Shown piece by piece: positions 1 to 6,856 of a stretch of 8,634 nt of DNA. The notes under the pieces are model-generated. The model was not told where the DNA came from, searched no databases, and worked only from the letters and a program-made list of their open reading frames with translations. The DNA is taken from assembly GCA_028711205.1 (NCBI GenBank), contig JAQTSP010000103.1, positions 1 to 8,634 on the forward strand, read 5' to 3'. Position numbers and translations under genes: made by a program. The number at the start of each line of letters is the position of its first letter. The stretch's first letter is position 1. The DNA comes from Eubacteriales bacterium. Its GTDB lineage: Bacteria > Bacillota > Clostridia > Christensenellales > SZUA-584.

Positions 1-604
1 TAAAATGGTCATTTGCCATCTTGGCAGCGGCTCAAGCATCACAGCATTAAGAGACGGCAACTCCGTCGATAACAGCATGAGTTTTACTCCACTGACGGGG
101 ATTCCTATGGGGACGCGTTCGGGAGATATTGATCCGACCATTTTAACCTATATGGCCAAAAAGATGGGTACGGACTGTCAGGCGATTTTAGCTGACGCCA
201 ACAGAAAATCCGGTTTATTAGGATTATCCGGTTTGAGCAGTGATCTGCGCGATATTATTGAAGCGTCTAATAAAGGCTATGACCGTGCTACAAGTACAAT
301 AAAAGTTCTTGTCTACCGTATACGTAAATATATAGGAGCGTATGCTGCCGTCTTAAACGGTTTGGACTGCCTGGTGTTTACTGCCGGTATCGGCGAACGC
401 TCCGCAATGATACGCGAGCTTGTATGCAAAGATATGAATTACCTGGGTATCGTATTGGATAACCAAAAAAACACGAATCTTGAGATATCAGAGGGCGGTT
501 TAATATCCAAACATTCGTCAAAAGTAAAAGTGCTTGTGATACCGACTAATGAGGAGCTTACAATTGCCCGTGAAACAAAAAAGCTGATAGAAAAGTCTGG
601 ATAG
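1..604 (+). CDS. ackA: Acetate kinase, C-terminal half (5' end outside window)
   Basis: Acetate kinase interconverts acetate plus ATP and acetyl phosphate plus ADP; in fermenters it makes ATP from acetyl phosphate in the cytoplasm. About 200 residues are visible against roughly 400 for the family, so the N-terminal half lies to the left. The reading frame is open to base 1, and the first ATG (base 5) is internal because it aligns just before the conserved core. Visible family motifs are CHLGSGSS (nucleotide-binding region, with the conserved His), GTRSGDIDP (conserved catalytic-site Arg), FTAGIGE, and near the C terminus IPTNEE, whose Glu is the usual metal ligand. It ends at TAG 602-604. The nitroreductase gene follows after 43 bases with no visible terminator, so the two may be cotranscribed. 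Composition is GC-richer than the operon downstream. Identity is very secure. Confidence 0.96.
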   Translation, partial: KMVICHLGSGSSITALRDGNSVDNSMSFTPLTGIPMGTRSGDIDPTILTYMAKKMGTDCQAILADANRKSGLLGLSGLSSDLRDIIEASNKGYDRATSTIKVLVYRIRKYIGAYAAVLNGLDCLVFTAGIGERSAMIRELVCKDMNYLGIVLDNQKNTNLEISEGGLISKHSSKVKVLVIPTNEELTIARETKKLIEKSG

Positions 605-647
605 CGGTGAGACAAAGTCAATGCACGAGAAATGAAAGGATGCGGGT

Positions 648-1190
648 ATGGAATTTATGGATTGCCTGCGCGGGAGGCGCAGTGTGAGGGAGTTTAAGGA
701 TAAAAAGGTGGAGCACGAGGTTATAGAACGCGTTGTATATGGTGCATCCTTTGCTCCATCCTGGAAAAACACACAGACAGCTCGGTATATAATAATTGAA
801 AATGAAGAGATAATAAACGATATAGCAATAAACTGCATGATGGGCTTCGAGTTAAATATCCGGACTATAAAAAATGCGCCGGTGCTGGTTGTGGTGACCA
901 CGGTATCGGGAAGGTCGGGGTTTGAGCGTGACGGATCTTTTACTACGTCAAAAGGCGACAGGTGGGAGATGTTCGATGCGGGCGTTGCTGCTCAGTGTTT
1001 CTGTCTGGCGGCCTATAATGAAGGACTAGGTACAGTTATAATGGGGATATTTGACGAAGAGGCGCTGGCGAGGTCGGTGGGGGTGCCTGAGGGACAAAGT
1101 GTATCCGCGATAATAGCCATAGGGTATCCAGAACAACAGCCCGTTATGCCGAAGAGGAAGAATGTTGAGGAACTTATTTCGTACAGGTAA
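648..1190 (+). CDS. Nitroreductase-family FMN oxidoreductase
   Basis: A 180-residue protein of the nitroreductase fold, whose members use FMN and NAD(P)H to reduce nitro compounds, quinones or other electron acceptors, usually as cytoplasmic dimers. Visible hallmarks are the N-terminal RGRRSVREF (residues 8-16, FMN phosphate contact), APSWKNTQ (36-43), the GLGTVIMG segment (126-133) typical of FMN-ring packing, and IAIGYP (156-161) near the end. The length suits the short single-domain subfamilies. The start ATG is preceded by a GAAAGGA-like ribosome binding site about 8 bases upstream. It follows ackA closely and in the same direction. The natural substrate cannot be read from sequence, and no functional link to the downstream sugar operon is evident, since a separate promoter intervenes. 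Confidence 0.88.
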   Translation: MEFMDCLRGRRSVREFKDKKVEHEVIERVVYGASFAPSWKNTQTARYIIIENEEIINDIAINCMMGFELNIRTIKNAPVLVVVTTVSGRSGFERDGSFTTSKGDRWEMFDAGVAAQCFCLAAYNEGLGTVIMGIFDEEALARSVGVPEGQSVSAIIAIGYPEQQPVMPKRKNVEELISYR

Positions 1191-1303
1191 GGATATATTT
1201 GACGGTTTAGAGTAGTTGAGACGTCATATGCATCCGCGGGTTTAATGCTGAGAGAGAGGAAGATGTACAAAAAGCTTAGCCCGTCAGGGTATAAATAATA
1301 GCA

Positions 1304-1332
1304 TTGACAAAGTATATTAAAACACGTATACT
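1304..1332 (+). promoter_or_regulatory. Sigma-A type promoter of the sugar operon
   Basis: A perfect -35 box TTGACA (1304-1309) and a -10 box TATACT (1327-1332; one mismatch to TATAAT) are separated by the optimal 17 bases. Transcription would start near 1339, giving a leader of about 114 bases before the binding-protein gene. Such a strong core promoter usually needs a repressor for control, and the overlapping palindrome is the obvious candidate site. No experimental start site is known to me; this is read from sequence only. Confidence 0.83.
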
Positions 1333-1339
1333 GTATACG
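1325..1339. promoter_or_regulatory. Putative operator: GTATAC-T-GTATAC palindrome over the -10 box
   Basis: The 15-base palindrome CGTATACTGTATACG has two GTATAC boxes around a single central T. It covers the -10 hexamer and the predicted transcription start, so a bound protein would block RNA polymerase. GTATAC cores are known in operators of GntR-family regulators of the FadR/FCD subfamily, many of which sense sugar acids or other hydroxy acids; that would suit a sugar-acid operon. The regulator family is an inference, and no regulator gene is present in this window. Confidence 0.55.
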
Positions 1340-1452
1340 GAATACATAACTCATTTGTTTATATAAATTCTCAAATTCTAACATTTTTAATGATTTATCA
1401 TAAGGTATTGACGCCTCGGCGTTATATATAAATAATAAAAAGGAGAAAGAGA

Positions 1453-2625
1453 ATGAAAAAGGTAATATTGTTTGTTTTATGTGTCTTAACAATCAGTATG
1501 ATGTTTGTTTTTACTGGTTGTGAGGTTACACAAGAATCCGGTGAAGAGACGACATCAGCTCAAACTGACGAAGCGAATGAGCAAGCATCAGCTCAAACAG
1601 ATGGAGTGACTGAACAAGCATCAGCTTCAGCAGAAGATAGTTCCTTGTTAGACACGGTAGCGGAATTATTTGCGCCTTCGGACTATATGACACTAAAGGG
1701 TGATGAGCCTGCCCCTACCACGAAGAAGAGCATTAAAGTAGGGGTAGTTCCACCCGTAGCAGGTGTTTATCACACTACATTTAAAGTGGGCTTTGAAGAA
1801 GGGATTGCGGCATTGCCGGAGGGATACGATATCGAGTTGATATATCAAATGCCGACATCGACTGGCAACCAGACTACCACAGAAATGATCGATATCATGG
1901 AGAATTGGATCAATCAGGGGATTGATGTCATTGTCACATGCCCCGTCGCGGATGATGCAGCACTCGAGTCAGTATTTAAAAGTGCAGTAGAAAGTGGGAT
2001 ACCTGTTTTTGAATATGGCATAGATCCTGAAATGGTCGCTAATGATTATGTCACATGCCTGGTGAGTTATTATGAACGTGCTTCGGCAAAAACGGTTGGC
2101 GCATGGGCAGCAGAAACATATAAGGATATGGATCTGAAGATTGCTTTCATCGGCGGTCCGGAAGGCCCATATACGACACTTCGTGGAGATGGGTTCTTAG
2201 AAGGAATTGCTTCACATCCAAGCTATGAAGTTGTTGCAAAGCAGTCGGGCGAATGGGATCGGGAGACATCATACAACGTAATGCAAAACTTGCTGGTCAG
2301 TAATCCGGAAATCAATATGATTTTCGGTATGTATGACGATATGTCATTGGGTGCTGCTTCAGCTATAAGAGAAGCAGGGCTTGAAGATGATATCATTGTA
2401 CTTGGTTACGATACAAACATCGAAGGATTGGGAGCCGTGAGAGAAGGTACGATGCAGTGTACTGTTTACAATGGAACAAAAGAAACTGGTCAATACATTG
2501 TTAATCTAATTAAAGAATATGTGATGGATGGCATACAAATAGAAAAATTATACGAGTTTGTGCCTGAATGCATAAACGTCGATAACGCAGATGATTTTGA
2601 TGAAAACAGATTAAAAATTGACTGA
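1453..2625 (+). CDS. Sugar ABC transporter substrate-binding lipoprotein (RbsB-like family)
   Basis: This is the extracytoplasmic receptor of the transporter encoded by the next two genes. A lipoprotein signal peptide is visible: MKK, a hydrophobic stretch (residues 4-20) and a lipobox ending TGC with lipidated Cys23, so the protein should be anchored on the outer face of the membrane. Residues 24-90 form a polar Ser/Ala/Gln/Glu/Thr-rich linker with an internal repeat. The ligand-binding region (about 93-375) has the two-lobed type-1 periplasmic-binding pattern: IKVGVVPPVAGVY at the first strand, NWINQGIDVIVTCP, SGIPVFEY, the second-lobe strand KIAFIGGPEGPYTTLRGDGF, and IIVLGYDTN followed by VYNGTKETGQYIV. 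The total length of 390 exceeds a bare RbsB of about 300 because of the linker. The ATG has a strong AGGAG site at 1441-1445. The ligand is probably a monosaccharide or a relative; sequence does not fix which. Confidence 0.9.
   Translation: MKKVILFVLCVLTISMMFVFTGCEVTQESGEETTSAQTDEANEQASAQTDGVTEQASASAEDSSLLDTVAELFAPSDYMTLKGDEPAPTTKKSIKVGVVPPVAGVYHTTFKVGFEEGIAALPEGYDIELIYQMPTSTGNQTTTEMIDIMENWINQGIDVIVTCPVADDAALESVFKSAVESGIPVFEYGIDPEMVANDYVTCLVSYYERASAKTVGAWAAETYKDMDLKIAFIGGPEGPYTTLRGDGFLEGIASHPSYEVVAKQSGEWDRETSYNVMQNLLVSNPEINMIFGMYDDMSLGAASAIREAGLEDDIIVLGYDTNIEGLGAVREGTMQCTVYNGTKETGQYIVNLIKEYVMDGIQIEKLYEFVPECINVDNADDFDENRLKID
1555..1620 (+). repeat. Two tandem 33-base repeats coding an 11-residue linker unit
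   Basis: Two adjacent 33-base units (1555-1587 and 1588-1620) match at 27 of 33 positions by eye and encode SAQTDEANEQA and SAQTDGVTEQA (residues 35-45 and 46-56). A fragment of a third unit (TCAGCT) starts at 1621. They lie in the spacer between the lipidated cysteine and the folded binding domain, so copy number would set tether length without touching the ligand pocket. Confidence 0.85.
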
Positions 2626-2638
2626 TTATTAATCAAAG

Positions 2639-2674
2639 GATGAATATCACGGCGTAAAAACCGTGATATTCATC
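2639..2674 (+). terminator. Perfect 14-bp stem-loop between binding-protein and ATPase genes
   Basis: GATGAATATCACGG (2639-2652) is exactly complementary to CCGTGATATTCATC (2661-2674) across an 8-base loop. It starts 13 bases after the binding-protein stop codon. Only a weak T-run (ATTTT, 2677-2681) follows, so it is at best a partial intrinsic terminator. A structure in this place commonly protects the 3' end of the binding-protein message or lets only part of transcription continue, giving more receptor than membrane components. The ATPase ribosome binding site (2682-2686) lies just outside the stem. A protein-binding palindrome is a less likely alternative. Confidence 0.72.
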
Positions 2675-2692
2675 ACATTTTGGGAGAAAAAC

Positions 2693-4192
2693 ATGAAAAA
2701 AATACTTGAGTTAAGAGGTATAAATAAAAGCTTTGGAGGCGTATCCGTATTAAATAATGTGGATCTTGATTTATATGCAGGTGAAATTCTCGGGCTGATT
2801 GGTGAAAATGGTGCTGGGAAATCAACCCTAATGAAAATTATTGTTGGTGCCATACAAAAATATAGTGGAACAGTTACGCTCAACCGTGAAAAATTACAAA
2901 GCTCTTTAGCTGGTAGGTATTTACAGGATCAAATCGGTCTTGTATTGCAAGAATTAAGTGTTTTTTTAGATTTAACAGTTACCCAAAATATCTTTATTAA
3001 CCAAGAGATTAAAACAAAATTTAATATACTAAAACAAAGAGAAATGAACATAAGGGCTAAAGAAATATTAAAAGAAGGTTTGGGTGTTGATATAGACCCA
3101 AACCGCCAGGCGCTGGAGTTAAGCCTTGGGCAAAGACAATCCTTGGAAATCGCGCGTGTACTATGTAATAAAAAGAGAGTCATCATTATGGATGAACCAA
3201 CAGCTGCGCTGGAAGATAATGAACGAGAATGTTTATTTAAATCAATTCAAAAAATTAAAGAAAGCGGGACTTCAGTAATTTTCATCTCACACCACCTTGA
3301 GGAAATACTGCGGATTTGTGATAGGGTAATGATCTTGAAAGATGGTTATTCGATGGGAGAATTTCGCAGAAATGATATTGATAAAATGGCAATGATTAAA
3401 CTTATGATTGGGAAAACAGTGAAAAACTTTTATCCAAAAGAAAAAGTGGCCATAGGTGATTCAATATTAAAAGTGGTTAACTTAAGGAAGAAGAGTTATT
3501 TTAAAAATATTAACTTTGATTTAAAATGTGGAGAAGTATTAGGATTAGCGGGACTTGAGGGCTGTGGAAAAAACGAAATATTACGTTGTATATTTGGCGC
3601 TCATAAATATGATGAAGGCAAAATAGTTGTTAAGTCAAACTCTATGAAAAAACAAGCAGTTACAGAAGCCATGGGTCATGGGATCGCTTTTCTGCCGGCA
3701 GAAAGAAAAACTGAGGGTATATTTCCTTTACAGGATGTTTCTTGGAATATGATTATCGCAAATATGGTTAAAAAGAATCATTTCTTTGTAAAGGGTAAGA
3801 AAGAGGAAGCAGGTGTTAACGAATATATTAACTCTTTAAGCATTAAGGTTGCAAATAATAATCAGCTAATCAGTCATATTAGTGGTGGCAATCAACAGAA
3901 GATTATGCTTGCCAGATGGCTTATGACAGGGACGGACATTTTTCTTTTTGAGGAACCAACCCGGGGTATTGATGTGAATGCAAAAACTGAGGTGTATTTA
4001 TTGATTGGCGAGCTGGTCAAGTCTGGAAAGGGTGTTTGCATAGTATCATCTGATTTACCCGAATTGCTTGGGATATGTGATAGGATCCTTATTATCTCGG
4101 AAGGTGAAATTATGTACGAATTAAATCCAAAAGAAATAACAGAACATGAATTAACAGATTACATTACCAAAAGTAAGGAGTTAATCAAATGA
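2693..4192 (+). CDS. Sugar ABC transporter ATPase, two fused nucleotide-binding domains (RbsA/MglA type)
   Basis: A 499-residue cytoplasmic ATPase with two tandem ABC domains, as in RbsA, MglA and XylG (about 500 residues), powering monosaccharide import. Domain 1 has Walker A GENGAGKST (37-45), signature LSLGQRQ (143-149), Walker B VIIMDEPT (163-170) and H-loop His200. Domain 2 has a degenerate Walker A GLEGCGKNE (287-295), signature ISGGNQQK (396-403) and FLFEEPTRGID (417-427); Glu replaces the usual Walker B Asp and no H-loop His is seen (SSDLPE). A weakened second site is common in this family. I chose ATG 2693 because GGGAG (2682-2686) sits 6 bases upstream and the family starts with a short Met-Lys-beta-strand; an upstream in-frame GTG (2663) lies inside the hairpin. 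The stop overlaps the permease start in ATGA (4189-4192), indicating translational coupling. Confidence 0.94.
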   Translation: MKKILELRGINKSFGGVSVLNNVDLDLYAGEILGLIGENGAGKSTLMKIIVGAIQKYSGTVTLNREKLQSSLAGRYLQDQIGLVLQELSVFLDLTVTQNIFINQEIKTKFNILKQREMNIRAKEILKEGLGVDIDPNRQALELSLGQRQSLEIARVLCNKKRVIIMDEPTAALEDNERECLFKSIQKIKESGTSVIFISHHLEEILRICDRVMILKDGYSMGEFRRNDIDKMAMIKLMIGKTVKNFYPKEKVAIGDSILKVVNLRKKSYFKNINFDLKCGEVLGLAGLEGCGKNEILRCIFGAHKYDEGKIVVKSNSMKKQAVTEAMGHGIAFLPAERKTEGIFPLQDVSWNMIIANMVKKNHFFVKGKKEEAGVNEYINSLSIKVANNNQLISHISGGNQQKIMLARWLMTGTDIFLFEEPTRGIDVNAKTEVYLLIGELVKSGKGVCIVSSDLPELLGICDRILIISEGEIMYELNPKEITEHELTDYITKSKELIK

Positions 4193-5181
4193 AAGTGCAA
4201 ATAGAAAAATTGCAAAACGGAATGAGAAAAATATATAAAAAGCAAGATTTCGGATTAGTAGTAATTTTTTTCATTATTTTTGTTTGCTTATCTTTATTAT
4301 CGAACCGGTTTGCAACACTGAAAAATATTTTTACAATATTGAATCAGTCTCCATTTATTACAATAATGGCAATCGGTATGACGTTAGTTATTGCAACAGG
4401 GGGTATTGATTTATCTGTCGGAGCCATAATGAGTATAACGGGTATCATTGCAGGTGATTTAATAATTGGAGGCGTTAATGTATATCTCGCTATTGCCATC
4501 GCGTTGGCGGCTGGATTCATTATTGGCTTGATTAATGGCTTAATTATTACAATGCTGAAAATAACAGATTTTATTGTAACCCTATCAACGATGACAATCA
4601 TTCAAGGCATACTTCGCGTTCATACGGCAGGCTTATCTATTTTTGGTCTGGATTCACCGGATTTTATATGGCTGGGGCAGGGAAAGATATTTGATATCTC
4701 TATTCCCTTTATTATCTCAATGATCGTTTTAGTGATATTTTTAATTGTTACATATAAGACGGCATTCGGGAAATATGTTATTTCTATTGGGAGCAATCAA
4801 GAGGCAGCCAGACTGGTCGGCATTAACATTGCAAAGACTAAAACGATTGTATATGCTTTATGTGGGCTATTAAGTGCGCTTTCCAGTATATTAATTACCG
4901 CCAAAGTCAGCACAGCGATGCCTAATTTGGGCGATGATTATGCAATGAATGTTATAGCTGCAGCGGTTATTGGAGGTGCAAGCCTATCTGGAGGAAAAGC
5001 CAGAATATTTGGAGCGTTTATTGGTTCTTTAATGATGACCATGATAAGAAATGGCTTAAATGTGATGTTGGTTGACTCCTCATGGCATCAAGTTGTTATA
5101 GGTATTATCATTTTAGTTGCGGTAGGTTTTGATGTGTTTAACAACGCAAGACAAAAAATGGTGAAGCATACTTCAAATTAA
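4189..5181 (+). CDS. Sugar ABC transporter permease (RbsC/AraH type)
   Basis: A 330-residue integral membrane protein of the branched-chain/ribose permease superfamily (BPD_transp_2), forming as a dimer the channel for the imported sugar. Hydrophobic segments recur from about residue 21 to 315, with roughly eight to ten helices. Family motifs include GGIDLSVGAIMS (71-82), NQEAARLVGIN (203-213; the cytoplasmic loop thought to contact the ATPase) and the nearly invariant IGGASLSGGKA (261-271). A basic N terminus (KKQD before helix 1) suits a cytoplasmic start. The ATG overlaps the ATPase stop by four bases and has AAGGAG at 4175-4180. Only one permease gene is present, as expected for this class, in which it homodimerises. 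Length is typical of the family. Confidence 0.94.
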   Translation: MKVQIEKLQNGMRKIYKKQDFGLVVIFFIIFVCLSLLSNRFATLKNIFTILNQSPFITIMAIGMTLVIATGGIDLSVGAIMSITGIIAGDLIIGGVNVYLAIAIALAAGFIIGLINGLIITMLKITDFIVTLSTMTIIQGILRVHTAGLSIFGLDSPDFIWLGQGKIFDISIPFIISMIVLVIFLIVTYKTAFGKYVISIGSNQEAARLVGINIAKTKTIVYALCGLLSALSSILITAKVSTAMPNLGDDYAMNVIAAAVIGGASLSGGKARIFGAFIGSLMMTMIRNGLNVMLVDSSWHQVVIGIIILVAVGFDVFNNARQKMVKHTSN

Positions 5182-5214
5182 ATGGGTTGCGCGCGCCTAA
5201 GAAAAGGAGAAAAA

Positions 5215-6069
5215 ATGAATAGTATAAAGGTAACCGATTCACATGTTCATTTTTGGGATCCAAACAATTTAAAGTATGAGTGGTTGGAGGGGAACCCCCA
5301 ATTAAACCGGCCATTTGTCGTAAAAGATTATTTAGAGGCGGTTCAAGGAATCAATATTGAGAAAATCTTATTTGTTCAAGCAGATTGTTCTCCTGATCAA
5401 TTCGAAGAAGAAGTGAAGTGGGTATCAGCGCTTGCCGATAAAGACAAAGTTATTAAGGGTATTATCGCTTATGCGCCAATAGAAGAAGGGAGCGTAGTAC
5501 AAAGCAGCATTGAACGTGTTTGCCAGTATCCATTGGTAAAAGGAGTAAGACGGCTTATACAGTTTGAGCCGGATATTGATTTTTGTGTGCAGCCAAAATT
5601 TATAGAGGGCGTGCGGGTGCTGGAAAAGTATAATCTAAGCTTTGATTTATGTATATCCCATATACAAATGGAAAACACAATTAAACTTGTACAAAATTGC
5701 CCCCGAATACATTTCATATTGGATCACATTGGGAAACCGGACATTAAAAATCAAATATTTGAACTATGGAAAAAACATTTGAAAGTACTTTCAAAAATGC
5801 ATAATGTAAGTTGCAAAATTTCCGGTCTTGTGACAGAGGCTGCGCATTATCAATGGAAAGCAGATGACTTAAAACCTTGCGTTGATCATGTGATTAATTC
5901 ATTTGGTTTTGACAGAGTCATGTACGGTGGAGACTGGCCGGTAATACGAATGGCTTCGCAGTATTCTGCGTGGTTTGATGCTTTGAAAAAAATATTAGCT
6001 GGTTATTCTGAAGAAGAAAGACGGAAGTTGTATTTCGAGAATGCGAACAGAATTTACAATCTGAAATAG
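5215..6069 (+). CDS. Amidohydrolase-fold sugar lactonase (L-fuconolactonase / L-rhamnonolactonase-like)
   Basis: A 284-residue metal-dependent hydrolase of the amidohydrolase-2 family, in the group that includes L-fuconolactonase and L-rhamnono-1,4-lactonase, enzymes that open aldonolactones to aldonic acids in the cytoplasm. Visible motifs are DSHVHFWDP (8-16, His10 and His12 of the HxH motif), LDHIGKP (169-175, with His171), CKISGLVTEA (200-209) and YGGDWPV (237-243, with the conserved Asp240). The ATG at 5215 is preferred because AAGGAG (5204-5209) lies 5 bases upstream and the family begins with a short beta-strand leading to DxHxHFW. The in-frame ATG at 5182, directly after the permease stop, would add 11 unrelated basic residues. 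The exact lactone is unknown; related enzymes also hydrolyse aromatic-derived lactones, but the sugar transporter and dehydrogenase beside it favour a sugar lactone. Confidence 0.85.
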   Translation: MNSIKVTDSHVHFWDPNNLKYEWLEGNPQLNRPFVVKDYLEAVQGINIEKILFVQADCSPDQFEEEVKWVSALADKDKVIKGIIAYAPIEEGSVVQSSIERVCQYPLVKGVRRLIQFEPDIDFCVQPKFIEGVRVLEKYNLSFDLCISHIQMENTIKLVQNCPRIHFILDHIGKPDIKNQIFELWKKHLKVLSKMHNVSCKISGLVTEAAHYQWKADDLKPCVDHVINSFGFDRVMYGGDWPVIRMASQYSAWFDALKKILAGYSEEERRKLYFENANRIYNLK

Positions 6070-6093
6070 CAAATAAGAAAAAGGAGTAAAAAG

Positions 6094-6855
6094 ATGAGAT
6101 TAGAGGATAAAGTCGCTATTATTACAGGGTCAACAAAAGGGATAGGGCTGGGTATTGCCAGAGCTTTTGTGAGGGAAGGGGCGAAAGTAGTCATTACAAG
6201 TCGAAATGAAGAAGATTGTAAAAAGGTCGCTTTTGAATTAGGCAGTGAAGATAATAAAGCAATTTACGTTAGGACAGACGTAAAAAACAGTGATAATATA
6301 AAAAATATGATTAATAAAACCATAGACGCATTTGGGAAACTGGATATATTGGTAAATAATGCGGGATACAATATTCCTAAAGATGCAGAAGGGATAACAG
6401 AAGAGGAATGGGAGTTTATTCAGCATACGAATCTGAGGAGTACGTTTTTGTGTTGTAAGTATGCGTTACCCTATTTAAAGAAAACAAAAGGTAATATAAT
6501 TAACATTAGCAGCATGGCGGGAATTCAGGGATTTTTTAAATCCGCGGCTTATTCGCCAACCAAAGCCGGGCAGATAGCGTTGGCAAAAAATATTGCGATT
6601 GATTATGGTAAAGATGGTATTCGTGCTAATACAATCTGCCCGGGGTATATACGTACGCCACTTAGTGATGTATGGTTTGAATCATTAAATGATAATGGAA
6701 CATTAATGAAGCAAATATTAGAGAAACATTTGGTTGGGAGATTTGGGAATTTAGACGATTGTGGTTATGCGGCAGTGTATCTTGCAAGTGATGAAGCATC
6801 CTTCTTAACAGGTATCACACTAAATGTTGATGGTGGAGTAACTTTAGGATATTAA
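6094..6855 (+). CDS. Short-chain dehydrogenase/reductase, probable sugar dehydrogenase
   Basis: A classical SDR of 253 residues, the standard length. The Rossmann cofactor motif TGSTKGIG is at 11-18, TDV at 61-63 (adenine pocket), NNAG at 88-91, catalytic Asn113, Ser140, Tyr153 and Lys157 (YSPTK), and PGYIRTP at 183-189. All four catalytic residues are present. Lys15 in the glycine-rich loop and Arg38 after the second strand suggest preference for NADP(H), though this is inference. SDRs of this look range from 3-oxoacyl-ACP reductase relatives to L-fucose, L-rhamnose, glucose and gluconate dehydrogenases. Beside a lactonase, oxidation of an aldose to its 1,4- or 1,5-lactone is the simplest role; a ketonate or deoxy-ketonate dehydrogenase is an alternative. 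AAGGAG (6081-6086) lies 7 bases before ATG, and the next gene begins one base after the stop. Confidence 0.9.
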   Translation: MRLEDKVAIITGSTKGIGLGIARAFVREGAKVVITSRNEEDCKKVAFELGSEDNKAIYVRTDVKNSDNIKNMINKTIDAFGKLDILVNNAGYNIPKDAEGITEEEWEFIQHTNLRSTFLCCKYALPYLKKTKGNIINISSMAGIQGFFKSAAYSPTKAGQIALAKNIAIDYGKDGIRANTICPGYIRTPLSDVWFESLNDNGTLMKQILEKHLVGRFGNLDDCGYAAVYLASDEASFLTGITLNVDGGVTLGY

Positions 6856-6856
6856 A

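Larger units (their letters stand above)
1191..1452 (+). other. Intergenic control region and mRNA leader of the sugar operon
   Basis: This 262-base gap separates the nitroreductase gene from the transport operon. Its first part (to about 1290) shows no convincing gene or terminator. Its middle carries the promoter and GTATAC palindrome listed separately, with an AT-rich run just upstream of the -35 (1291-1300) that could act as an UP element. From the predicted start near 1339 to the ATG at 1453 is a leader of about 114 bases, mostly AT-rich. It contains one short possible hairpin (1409-1414 with 1419-1424, six pairs including a G-U, loop CTCG) before the AGGAG ribosome binding site at 1441-1445. 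I do not recognise a known riboswitch class in it. Confidence 0.7.

Noticed and set aside
1199..1230. TTGACG followed by CATATG as a promoter after the nitroreductase gene
   Set aside because: The spacing is 20 bases and the -10 is poor; the TTGACA-17-TATACT pair downstream is far better.
1408..1436. Second possible promoter just before the binding-protein gene (TTGACG plus AT-rich TATATAAAT)
   Set aside because: The TATA-like hexamers are only about 13 bases from the TTGACG, too close, and at 16-18 bases there is no good -10 box.
2663..2692. GTG start extending the ATPase by 10 residues
   Set aside because: It falls inside the right arm of the inverted repeat; GGGAG at 2682-2686 is correctly spaced for the ATG at 2693.
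5182..5214. Upstream ATG start for the lactonase, directly after the permease stop
   Set aside because: It lacks an independent ribosome binding site, adds 11 basic residues not typical of the family, and the AAGGAG at 5204-5209 clearly serves the ATG at 5215.
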